From positions 1 through 17,532 of the forward strand of contig PWVN01000016.1 of NCBI GenBank assembly GCA_003561835.1: a stretch of 17,532 bases of DNA, given 5' to 3'. Shown here piece after piece: positions 1 to 6,913 of the stretch (its first letter is position 1; the number at the start of each line of letters is the position of its first letter). Source of the DNA: Syntrophomonadaceae bacterium (GTDB lineage Bacteria; Bacillota; Dethiobacteria; PWVN01). The translations under genes and the position numbers were made by a program. Under the pieces are notes generated by a model. The model made no database searches. It worked only from the letters and a program-made list of their open reading frames with translations, and was not told the origin of the DNA.

Positions 1-2
1 CC

Positions 3-776
3 GCCGGAAGACAAGCTGCCCCGGAAGAAAGGGAGGCAGAGGCGGGAGACGATAGCGAAGAGCAGGCTGGCAGGAAAGGCAAGGATAAAGAAGATAGCAT
101 CGGCGTCCCGGAATCCTTTTGGGGACATGACTGGGGAAAACTGAAGGCTGATGGTATCGGAGATCTGGTAGATTTAGAAGGGGTCCCAGATATGGAACCC
201 GAAGAAAAACCCGACTGGCAAGATACAAACCCCAAACCTACGCCCGAGTCCCAGCGGAAGCCGGAAGAAAAGCAGGAAACAGAGCCTGAACAGGAAGCGA
301 AGCCGGAGGCGGAAAAACCGGAACCTGAACCGGAACCGGAGCCAAAGCCCCCGCCGGAACCTGAACCGGAACCAGAACCCTATACAATTAACAGTGCCGG
401 AGAAACGAGGATGCTGGAACTCATAAACCAGGAGAGGCAGAAGGCCGGTGCCCCTCCCCTAACCATGCACAAGAAACTTCGGGAACTGGCCCGTTTAAAG
501 AGCCAGGACATGGTGGAAAACAACTATTTTAGCCATTACTCAGAAAAATACGGCTCTCCCTTTGACATGATGAAGGACCACAACATCCTCTACTGGTCGG
601 CGGGAGAAAATATCGCCAAAGCAGCCGGCGTTGACGTGGCCCATAATAGCCTTATGAAATCCGACGGGCACAGAGAAAATATTTTAAACCCCGAGTTTGA
701 CTATGCGGGCATAGGAATCGTAAAAGACAGCCTGGGAACCTATTACATAACCCAGATGTTTATTCAAGCACGATAG
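3..776 (+). CDS. CAP/SCP-domain (YkwD-like) secreted protein, 5'-truncated by window edge
   Basis: The reading frame is open from base 3, so the gene begins upstream of the window. An ATG at 192 exists, but starting there would give an extracellular-type protein with no signal peptide, so I treat it as internal. The first ~125 visible residues are acidic and low complexity, ending in a Pro-Glu-Pro-Glu linker encoded at about 306-383. The last ~125 residues are a CAP domain: an N-terminal helix with LINQERQKAG, the motif YFSHYS, GENIA, and GHRENIL followed by YAGIGIV. These supply the two His and the Glu of the CAP cavity. CAP proteins of this type in Firmicutes are exported and often linked to the cell wall or spore coat; the substrate is unknown. 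The next gene downstream is a cell-wall ligase, but a terminator separates them. The family call is firm and the role is open. Confidence 0.85.
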   Translation, partial: AGRQAAPEEREAEAGDDSEEQAGRKGKDKEDSIGVPESFWGHDWGKLKADGIGDLVDLEGVPDMEPEEKPDWQDTNPKPTPESQRKPEEKQETEPEQEAKPEAEKPEPEPEPEPKPPPEPEPEPEPYTINSAGETRMLELINQERQKAGAPPLTMHKKLRELARLKSQDMVENNYFSHYSEKYGSPFDMMKDHNILYWSAGENIAKAAGVDVAHNSLMKSDGHRENILNPEFDYAGIGIVKDSLGTYYITQMFIQAR

Positions 777-779
777 GAA

Positions 780-802
780 GCCTGACGGTTAAGCCGCCAG
801 GC
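780..802 (+). other. Hairpin after the CAP gene
   Basis: GCCTG (780-784) pairs with CAGGC (798-802) and CGG (786-788) with CCG (794-796), with one mismatched pair between them. It starts right after the TAG stop and has no T tract, so it probably protects the 3' end or precedes the true terminator at 816-847. Confidence 0.5.
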
Positions 803-815
803 TCCAAGACAGGGA

Positions 816-847
816 CCTCTCCAGCTTGGCTGGGGAGGCTTTTTTTT
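816..847 (+). terminator. Rho-independent terminator of the CAP gene
   Basis: A 10-bp stem joins CCTCTCCAGC (816-825) to GCTGGGGAGG (829-838), with one G-U wobble and a 3-nt loop. It is followed by eight consecutive T (840-847). This ends transcription of the CAP gene and separates it from murE. Confidence 0.9.
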
Positions 848-1001
848 GGGAAAGATTCGCAGGACAGGATATCCAAAGGGCCCGAAAACAACAGTTAAGA
901 GAATAAACCAGGGCTAAAAAAGGCCAGGCCAGGGGCCCGGCTCATGCATACAGGGGATTACAAGAGGTAAAATAGGGAAAGAACTTTGACAAGGAGACAA
1001 A

Positions 1002-2627
1002 ATGCTTTTTTCGGAATTAGCTCAAAACATACCCACTATTAACAGCAGCGGCGGCCTGGACTGCCCTATTAAAGGCATAGCCTGGGATTCCAGGCAGGTC
1101 AAGCCCGGGTTTCTTTTTGTCTGCCTCCAAGGGCAAACCTTCGACGGCCACGACTTCCTGGGACAGGCCCTGGAGCGGGGCGCCGCCGGGCTGGTGGTGG
1201 GCTCCAGGTCAGCTATCCGGGAGGCCCGGGGGGTTCCCTGGGTACAGGTGGAAAACCCCCGCCAGAGCCTGGCGCCTCTGGCAGCGGCCTTCTTTGGCCA
1301 CCCCAGCAAAAAAATGCAGCTGGTGGGGATTACAGGTACCAACGGGAAGACTACCACATCTTACCTGGTTCAATCCGTCTATGACGCTGCCGGCCATCCC
1401 GCCGCCGTTATGGGGACCACAGGAGCCCATTTTAGATCCTTCTACAGGGACATGGAGATGACCACCCCGGAAGCTCCCCGGGTCCAGGAAATCCTGGCTT
1501 CCCTGCTGAAGAGGGGCGCTGCCGCCGCTGCCATGGAGGTATCTTCCCATGCCCTGGACCAGGGTCGGGTTTCCGTCTGCCGTTTTCAGGCCGCCCTCTT
1601 CACCAATTTAACCCGGGACCACCTGGACTACCACGGCACCATGGAGGAATACCTGAAGGCCAAGGCCCGCCTCTTCCAGGGCCCGCCCGGGGACCGGCCC
1701 CGATTTGCCGTCCTGAACGCCGACGACCCCGCCTACGGTTATTTAAACTCCCGGGCGGCCATGCCGGTGATCTCCTACGGGCTGGGAGACAAGGCCCAGG
1801 TGCGGGCCTGCCGGGTCCGGGAGACCCGCCGGCAGGGAGCCTTCGGACAGGCCTTCCAACTGGTCACCCCCGGGGGTTCCCTCATGGTGCACTTGAACCT
1901 GCCGGAAACCTTCAACCTGTACAACGCTCTGGCTGCCGCCGCCCTGGGGGTGGGGGAGGGGTTTGCCCTGGACACCATCAAGAAGGGCCTGGAAGGGGTT
2001 AAACGGGTGCCGGGCCGGCTGGAACTCCTGCCGGTCCCCGCCGGGTTCCGGGTGGCCCTGGACTACGCCCATACCCCTGATGCCCTGGAGAAGACCCTGG
2101 CCTTCCTGAAGGGGCAAAAGCCCCGGCGGCTGCTGGCCGTTTTCGGCTGCCCCGGAGAACGGGATAAAGGAAAACGCCCCATGATGGGGCGCATCGCTTC
2201 CCGGTATTGTGACCTGGTAGTGCTGACGGCGGATAACCCCGCCCGGGAAAAAGTTTCGGACATCATCGAAGAGATCCGGGCCGGGGTAACGGGGGTCGGT
2301 GCCCATGCCATGCCCGACAGGGAGGCCGCCGTCCGTTTCGCCCTGTCCCGGGCGGAGCCGGGGGACCTGGTCCTTCTGGCCGGCAAGGGCCATGAAACCT
2401 ACCAGCTGGTGGGCACGGAAAAGGTGCCCTACTCCGACCGCCTGGCCGTCAAACGCTACTTCAAGCCTGGAAGGGACGGTAGGGACGGGAGGGAAAGCTC
2501 TACATCCCCGCCACCCGGTTTTGCAAGGCTTCAAAAATCTCCTCTTTCGAAAGGTGGGGGCGCTTCCGGTAAATCTGTTCCAGGACCAGACGGGCCCCAT
2601 GGTCCATCCCCTGGCAGCCCGCCATGA
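1002..2627 (+). CDS. murE: UDP-N-acetylmuramoyl-L-alanyl-D-glutamate ligase (MurE), with DNPA motif and unusual C-terminal tail
   Basis: This cytoplasmic peptidoglycan enzyme adds the third amino acid to UDP-MurNAc-L-Ala-D-Glu using ATP. Visible motifs are the P-loop GTNGKTTT (about residues 112-119), EVSSHAL (179-185), TRDHLDYHGT (204-213), the lysine expected to be carbamylated (K221, in KAKARLF), DYAHTPDAL (354-362) and GKGHE (461-465). The amino-acid-selecting loop reads DNPA (411-414). Diaminopimelate-adding MurE normally has DNPR, and the Arg contacts diaminopimelate, so substrate choice is uncertain here. The family normally ends near KRYF (~487). This protein continues for about 54 Gly/Pro/Ser-rich residues, and the last ~42 are encoded antisense to the neighbouring ligase. 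The start at 1002 has AAGGAG at 991-996. A TAAAAT at 968-973 could be a -10 box, but no good -35 goes with it. Confidence 0.93.
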   Translation: MLFSELAQNIPTINSSGGLDCPIKGIAWDSRQVKPGFLFVCLQGQTFDGHDFLGQALERGAAGLVVGSRSAIREARGVPWVQVENPRQSLAPLAAAFFGHPSKKMQLVGITGTNGKTTTSYLVQSVYDAAGHPAAVMGTTGAHFRSFYRDMEMTTPEAPRVQEILASLLKRGAAAAAMEVSSHALDQGRVSVCRFQAALFTNLTRDHLDYHGTMEEYLKAKARLFQGPPGDRPRFAVLNADDPAYGYLNSRAAMPVISYGLGDKAQVRACRVRETRRQGAFGQAFQLVTPGGSLMVHLNLPETFNLYNALAAAALGVGEGFALDTIKKGLEGVKRVPGRLELLPVPAGFRVALDYAHTPDALEKTLAFLKGQKPRRLLAVFGCPGERDKGKRPMMGRIASRYCDLVVLTADNPAREKVSDIIEEIRAGVTGVGAHAMPDREAAVRFALSRAEPGDLVLLAGKGHETYQLVGTEKVPYSDRLAVKRYFKPGRDGRDGRESSTSPPPGFARLQKSPLSKGGGASGKSVPGPDGPHGPSPGSPP

Positions 2628-4041
2628 GCATCACATCCCCGGCCTGAAGCCGGGAAAGGCCGGCGGCCAGGGCTTCGGGGAGTTCCTCGTAGATGGTGGT
2701 TTTGACCCCGGCGGCCTTCATAACCTCCCGGTAGACGGCCATCTCTTCCGGGGTCACATAGTCCTTTTCGTCGGTGTGGGAACGGCTCAAGGTGGCGATA
2801 ACCTCCTCCACCCCCAGCCTGGGAGCCCAGCAGGCCAGGGCCTCGGCGTTTTCCCGGTTCACGATGACGCCCCGGCTGCCCCGGATGGCGTAGACGATCT
2901 GCAGGCTGCGGTAGTCCATATACTTGAGGGTCTCCAGGGTTACATCGATGTTGCCGCTGTTGGCGAAGTGGTCGTCCAGGATCAGGTAGTCGTCTTCAAA
3001 GATCAATTCGAAACGGCGTTCCACGCCGCGAAACTTCTTCAGGGCAGCCTGAAGGGTGGCTACGGGCACCTGGCAGAGGAGCCCGGCGATAACGGCCACC
3101 ATGGCGTTGTAGACGCTGTGAAGCCCCAGGACCGACAGCCGGATGGGGAACTGCTGGGGCCGGTACAGGGTTTCTCCCACCTGAAGGGGCCGGGTCAATT
3201 CGACGTTGAAAGAGGCCCTGCCCGTGGAGAGGTCCAGGTCGCGGATGACGAAGTCCCCTCCTGTCTTCTTCAACCCGTAAGTGACGGGTTTCGCCCGGGT
3301 CTCTTCCACCAGGGAAGCGCTGTAGGGGCAGTCCAGGTTGAAGATGGCCCACTGCTCCGGCCCCGCCTCCCGGACGAGGCGGGCCTTGGCGTCGAAATAG
3401 TTTTCAAAGGAACCGTGAAGGTCAATATGCTCCCGGCTGATGTTGTTGACGGCCACGATATCGAAGTCCACGCTGCCGATACGGTAGAGCTCCAGTCCCG
3501 AGGAAGAGCACTCCATGCTCACATGGGAGACCCCCTCCTCCGCTGCCCGAGCAAAGATGCGGTGCAGGTCCAGGGACTCGGGGGTGGTCAGGGCCGCCGG
3601 GGTGAAGGTGTCCCCCACCTTGACGATAACGGTGCCAATCAGCCCCGTCTTCAAGCCGTGCTGTTCCAGGACGGCGTTGGTCATGAAGGTGGTGGTGGTC
3701 TTGCCGTTGGTGGCGGTAACCCCGATGACCTTCATCTTTTGGGATGGGTGGCCGTAAAACCGGTCCGCCAGGGCCGCCAGGGCCTGGCGGCTGTTGGCCA
3801 CCCTGAACTGGGGAATGTCCACGGAAGGCTGGAATTCCTCCACTATGGCCGCCCCGGCCCCCTTCCCGGCGGCCTGCTCCAGGTAGCGGTGGCCGTCGGT
3901 CTTGTAGCCCCGGATGCATACAAAGAGGCTGCCCGGGGTCACCCGGGCCGAGTGGTACGCCAGGTCCGTCACGGCCATATCGCCGGCACTGCGGCTGTCC
4001 AAAATCTCTACAGCGGATAGGAGTTCTTCGAGCATCAGCAT
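2500..4041 (-). CDS. Divergent MurE-like Mur ligase family protein, substrate unknown
   Basis: A 513-residue Mur-ligase superfamily protein and a paralogue of the convergent murE. N-terminal MurE-type features are kept: a YHSARVTPGSLFVCIRG segment, P-loop TATNGKTTT (109-117), ECSSSGL (177-183), NNISREHIDLHG (199-210) and the carbamylation-site lysine in FDAKARL (K219). The C-terminal substrate domain differs from MurE. DYAHTPDAL is replaced by DDHFANSGNIDVTLETL, there is no DNPR-type loop (LSRSHTDEKD lies in that region), and GKGHE is replaced by GCQGMDH. ATP-dependent ligation is therefore likely, but diaminopimelate or lysine addition to the muramyl dipeptide is doubtful. The start at 4041 follows GGAGGG at 10 nt spacing. 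The gene lies 100 bp downstream of the homocysteine operon on the same strand. A different amino acid or a different acceptor is possible. Confidence 0.85.
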   Translation of the reverse strand: MLMLEELLSAVEILDSRSAGDMAVTDLAYHSARVTPGSLFVCIRGYKTDGHRYLEQAAGKGAGAAIVEEFQPSVDIPQFRVANSRQALAALADRFYGHPSQKMKVIGVTATNGKTTTTFMTNAVLEQHGLKTGLIGTVIVKVGDTFTPAALTTPESLDLHRIFARAAEEGVSHVSMECSSSGLELYRIGSVDFDIVAVNNISREHIDLHGSFENYFDAKARLVREAGPEQWAIFNLDCPYSASLVEETRAKPVTYGLKKTGGDFVIRDLDLSTGRASFNVELTRPLQVGETLYRPQQFPIRLSVLGLHSVYNAMVAVIAGLLCQVPVATLQAALKKFRGVERRFELIFEDDYLILDDHFANSGNIDVTLETLKYMDYRSLQIVYAIRGSRGVIVNRENAEALACWAPRLGVEEVIATLSRSHTDEKDYVTPEEMAVYREVMKAAGVKTTIYEELPEALAAGLSRLQAGDVMLMAGCQGMDHGARLVLEQIYRKRPHLSKEEIFEALQNRVAGM

Positions 4042-4141
4042 TTTGCGGTATCCCTCCTGCCTAGAGAAATTTTTGTCAAGATCGAGTTTTCGTCCCGATT
4101 CAGGTTGAACACCGGGCCTTAAGGGTTGTCCCGCCCGCCTA

Positions 4142-4894
4142 TTACAGCCTGGCCAGCTTCACCCGGCCCTTGGCCCCCAGGGTATCCCCCAGAATCACCA
4201 GGGCCCCAAAGACACCCGGGATGGCGGCGGCAAAGGCCACCGCCTCCTCCACGTCCTCCCTGCCCCGGACCCGGTTGGCTGCCGCGGTGGCCACGGCGTC
4301 GGCCAGGGGGGCGTTTTCCGCCAGGATGACGGCGGCATCGGCCTGTCCCAGGCTCAAGGAAGGGCCGGAGCGGGAGGAGGTGCATACCCCCCAGGGGGTG
4401 GCCCTTGGGGGAACCTCCAGGGCCAGGCGGCTGCTGAAGGGGGATTCCCCCGCCAGGACTGCGATGCGCCGTTTCTTATGGCTCAAGATATAGATGTCGC
4501 CCCCGTTTTCCACCAGGACCTCCCGGCAGCGGGCCCTGAGGAATTCCCCGGCCAGCTCGGCAAAGGCCCCGGCCACGGCGGCCATGGGGCCAACCCCGGC
4601 GGGATTGGCTGCCTGTATCAGACGGCGGGCCAGGGGCGGGGGCGGATCCTGAGCAGGGGCCAGCCAGGGCTTCAGGGTGTCCCGGAAATCCGGGCGTTCC
4701 ACGATAAAGGCCTCCAGCTGCAGCCGGCCCCGGTAGATAACCTCCTCCACCCCGGCGGGCAGGTCCTCCCGGTAACTGGCAGCATCCACCCGGATGAGCA
4801 GGTCCGTCTCCTTGACGGCCACCCGGAAGCTGCGCAGGTCCCCGTCCTCCAGGGAGCGGTATGAACGCAGGGAATAACCTCGGGCAGCAGGCAT
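4142..4894 (-). CDS. UPF0280 family protein (COG2122, ApbE-like), homocysteine-synthesis associated
   Basis: A 250-residue UPF0280 protein. Family features are YRSLEDGDLRSFRVAVKETD near the N-terminus, the glycine-rich ANPAGVGPMAAVAGAFAE segment, VENGGDIYI, and GVCTSS followed by GQADAAVILAENA. The fold is related to the FAD-binding/flavin-transferase ApbE superfamily. In methanogens and other anaerobes, COG2122 genes accompany COG1900 and NIL-ferredoxin genes and have been linked genetically to homocysteine formation; its exact chemistry is unresolved. The start at 4894 was chosen because AGGAGG lies 9 nt upstream. The frame stays open to an earlier ATG at 4981, but that would overlap the preceding gene. 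The gene is third in the operon, 23 bp after the ferredoxin gene. Confidence 0.85.
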   Translation of the reverse strand: MPAARGYSLRSYRSLEDGDLRSFRVAVKETDLLIRVDAASYREDLPAGVEEVIYRGRLQLEAFIVERPDFRDTLKPWLAPAQDPPPPLARRLIQAANPAGVGPMAAVAGAFAELAGEFLRARCREVLVENGGDIYILSHKKRRIAVLAGESPFSSRLALEVPPRATPWGVCTSSRSGPSLSLGQADAAVILAENAPLADAVATAAANRVRGREDVEEAVAFAAAIPGVFGALVILGDTLGAKGRVKLARL

Positions 4895-4917
4895 AGGGGC
4901 AGGCCTCCTCTGGGGAG

Positions 4918-5325
4918 CTAGAACCGGGCTTCCACGGCCCTGGCCGGACAGGCCTTCAGGCAGTGCTCGCAGACGATACACTTGCTGTCATCAAAGGTGA
5001 TCCGCATGGAGGGCCGCTCCACCGCCAGGGCCTTGGTGGGACAGATGACGGCACAGGCGCCGCACTGGGTGCAGCGCTCCTCCACCCAGACGATCTCCTG
5101 CTCCAGGTGGGTGATGCTGACCCCCGAGGACTGGAGGTACTCCACCCCCCGCTGGTAATCCTCCTCGGTGCAGGTCACTTCCAGGACCATGCGCCCCTCC
5201 TTGCGGGGGTTGATGGCGGCTTTTAAAAGGTTCACCATCCACCTGTAATCCTTGATCAAATGATAGATAAAGGGCTGCTCCACCACGGTGGACGGGAAGA
5301 AGAGGACAATTTTTTTCTGCATCAT
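4918..5325 (-). CDS. NIL-domain 2x[4Fe-4S] ferredoxin (homocysteine biosynthesis electron carrier)
   Basis: A 135-residue protein with two parts. Residues ~3-76 form a NIL domain of the type found in methionine-related ABC transporters. Residues ~82-131 form a bacterial two-cluster ferredoxin. The Cys ligands are CTQCGACAVICP (C85, C88, C91, C95) and CIVCEHCLKACP (C116, C119, C122, C126), so both [4Fe-4S] sites are complete. NIL-ferredoxins are the usual partner of COG1900 proteins and probably bring the electrons for converting aspartate semialdehyde plus sulfide to homocysteine. The gene starts 15 bp after the COG1900 stop. AGGGGG in that gap is a modest ribosome site, so the two are probably co-translated. 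The start may be either of two adjacent ATGs (5325 or 5322). Confidence 0.92.
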   Translation of the reverse strand: MMQKKIVLFFPSTVVEQPFIYHLIKDYRWMVNLLKAAINPRKEGRMVLEVTCTEEDYQRGVEYLQSSGVSITHLEQEIVWVEERCTQCGACAVICPTKALAVERPSMRITFDDSKCIVCEHCLKACPARAVEARF

Positions 5326-5340
5326 TGGTTTTTTCCCCCT

Positions 5341-6543
5341 TTATTTCCCTTTTATTTTCAGGGGTTTGCTTTTTATGCCCGAGTCGGCCCCCGGCAGGGG
5401 CTGGACAGGTTCCGTCAGCAGGAAGTCCCCCGCCAGGATCCAGCCCTTGAGGGTTTCGGCGATCTCCCGGGCCCGGGGGTAGCTGGACAGGGATGCGGTG
5501 GGTACCCTTTTCCCCTGGATTTCGATCTCCCCGGATTTCAGGTCGGCATAGCTGACTTCCCCCAGGTTTCCGGGAATACCCTGGGGGTAACCCTCGCTGT
5601 AATCGACGATGGGGGCCGTCAGGTCTTCGTCCCGCAGGGCCGCCCAGGCCAGGACCTCCGCATCCAGGATGGGGATGGGGACCCCCACCCCCACCTGCAT
5701 GGACACCCCGTAGCCCAGGTAGCTGATGCCCCGGATCCAGCGGGCTTCCATCTGCTTCAGGTCGCCGATCAGGGCCAGGGTGCCGGCGGGGGTGCGGGGG
5801 GCTCCCAGGTCGCTGTGCTGCACGCAGGGGTTGTGCTGGGTGCCGTGCCAGGCCACGTAGCCGGTGCCTCCCCCCAGGAAGACCCGGGTGCCGATCCCCA
5901 CCGTCTTGAAATAGGGGTCCTTCAGGAGGGGGCTGAGCTGCCCGGCGCTGCAGTAGTTGGCGTTGCCCAGGTCCCCCTTCAAAATGCCCATATAGGTGTA
6001 GATGGCCTTGTTGGAGAGGTTTACCGCCACATTGTAATTCTGGTAGCAGTTGCGGGGGTTGAAGAGGTAGGCTTCGTTGATGTCGTCCAGGGTGATCCAG
6101 GATTCCACCTTTTTCCGGGGGTAGCAGTCCGTCCCGTAGGAGGTGGCCTCCAGGTATACCTCCTTCCCCCCCAGCAGGTCTTCGATAACGTGGGCGCCGC
6201 CGTAGTTGAACTCCCCAGGGAAGTTCTTGTTGGCCGGGTCCGTTTCGGGAATCTCCGTGGCCCCCAGGAAAACGTCCACGGCAGCGATGCCCGTGTAGGC
6301 GTTGACACCGTTCAAATACACCCGGGAGAAGCGCATTCGGGGTGTGGTATGGCCCAGGTTGAAGAAGGCCCCCGAGGAGCACATGGGCCCGAAGGTTCCC
6401 GTGGTCACCACGTCCACCTGCCGGGCAGCCTCCTCGGCTCCCTCGGCGGCCGCCAGGGGAATCAGTTCCTCGGCGGTGACCACCACAGCCTTGCCCTGCT
6501 GGATTTTGACATTGATCTCTTTGATGGTTTTTCTCACACCCAA
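5341..6543 (-). CDS. Homocysteine biosynthesis protein, COG1900/DUF39 family
   Basis: A 400-residue DUF39 protein. The N-terminus KTIKEINVKIQQGKAVVVTA and the segments TTGTFGPMCSSGAF, NKNFPGEFNYGGAHVIEDLL and TSYGTDCYPRK are typical, with cysteines in each expected region. In methanogenic archaea this family, with a NIL-ferredoxin, makes homocysteine from aspartate semialdehyde and sulfide without O-acyl-homoserine; the same role is inferred here. I chose the TTG start at 6543 because AGGAGG lies exactly 8 nt upstream. An ATG at 6582 would place that ribosome site inside the coding region, and a GTG at 6537 is another option. It is the first gene of a three-gene operon. I saw no SAM riboswitch upstream. 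Confidence 0.9.
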   Translation of the reverse strand: MGVRKTIKEINVKIQQGKAVVVTAEELIPLAAAEGAEEAARQVDVVTTGTFGPMCSSGAFFNLGHTTPRMRFSRVYLNGVNAYTGIAAVDVFLGATEIPETDPANKNFPGEFNYGGAHVIEDLLGGKEVYLEATSYGTDCYPRKKVESWITLDDINEAYLFNPRNCYQNYNVAVNLSNKAIYTYMGILKGDLGNANYCSAGQLSPLLKDPYFKTVGIGTRVFLGGGTGYVAWHGTQHNPCVQHSDLGAPRTPAGTLALIGDLKQMEARWIRGISYLGYGVSMQVGVGVPIPILDAEVLAWAALRDEDLTAPIVDYSEGYPQGIPGNLGEVSYADLKSGEIEIQGKRVPTASLSSYPRAREIAETLKGWILAGDFLLTEPVQPLPGADSGIKSKPLKIKGK

Positions 6544-6621
6544 AATGTCCACCTCCTGGATTCTGTTATATGCGGGTGCCAAAAGAATATCCTTCTATGA
6601 TTCGGCCTTCCCCCCCCATAC

Positions 6622-6650
6622 TCCTGCAGGGAATTTATTTTTTTGCAGGA
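6622..6650. repeat. 7-bp inverted repeat with T-rich loop in the COG1900/queT divergent gap
   Basis: TCCTGCA (6622-6628) is inverted as TGCAGGA (6644-6650) around a 15-nt AT-rich loop. It lies between the divergent COG1900 and queT genes, far upstream of both starts. It could be an operator or a dispersed repeat; nothing in the window decides this. Confidence 0.45.
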
Positions 6651-6734
6651 AATCCCTCCCGCCCCCAGCCTGTAGGCCCTGTGGGGTGGCGGGGGGGAGA
6701 AGTAATGAGGCCAGGGCATGGCAGTTCACCGGTC

Positions 6735-6765
6735 TAGACAGGAAGGTGCCTTGATATGTTATACT
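6735..6765 (+). promoter_or_regulatory. Possible sigma-A promoter of queT
   Basis: TAGACA (6735-6740) resembles a -35 box and TATACT (6760-6765) a -10 box, but the spacing of 19 is long. The position fits a ~140-nt leader before queT. Tentative. Confidence 0.4.
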
Positions 6766-6843
6766 GTCAGCAGGATAATTTATGGCAGCAACAGAAATAT
6801 AGGGGAAGGGAACGAAAAATCTGCCCCGCCATATGATAAAGTA

Positions 6844-6909
6844 GGATAAAGCCCCTGTGGATCTCGTGAGGGATTTATCCGGAAAACCTGAGGAAGAGAA
6901 GGGAGGTTT
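6844..6909 (+). promoter_or_regulatory. Structured queT leader that can sequester the ribosome site (riboswitch candidate)
   Basis: Two consecutive hairpins are predictable by eye. The first pairs GGATAAA (6844-6850) with TTTATCC (6874-6880), plus an inner CCCT/AGGG stem. The second pairs AAACCT (6884-6889) with AGGTTT (6904-6909) and so covers half of the Shine-Dalgarno GGGAGG (6901-6906). queT genes are often controlled by preQ1 riboswitches, so ligand control of translation is a reasonable guess. The sequence does not match the short preQ1-I consensus I know, so the class is not assigned. Confidence 0.4.
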
Positions 6910-6913
6910 AGCC

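Noticed and set aside
2299..4020. 573-codon plus-strand open frame opposite the second Mur ligase
   Set aside because: It is a shadow of the ligase gene and the end of murE; low-complexity Gly/His/Gln composition and no ribosome site.
4045..4079. TTGACA (minus strand, 4079-4074) as a promoter for the divergent Mur ligase
   Set aside because: No acceptable -10 box occurs at 16-18 bp; probably chance.
5260..6600. Long plus-strand open frame (446 codons) opposite the COG1900 and ferredoxin genes
   Set aside because: Composition is Gly/Val/Gln/His-rich with no domain sense. It is the mirror of well-recognised minus-strand genes in GC-rich DNA.
6583..6720. SAM riboswitch upstream of the COG1900 operon
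   Set aside because: The conserved S-box core elements were looked for on the minus strand and not found.
6857..6913. GTG at 6857 as the queT start
   Set aside because: It has no ribosome site and would code across two leader hairpins. The GTG at 6914 has GGGAGG at proper spacing.
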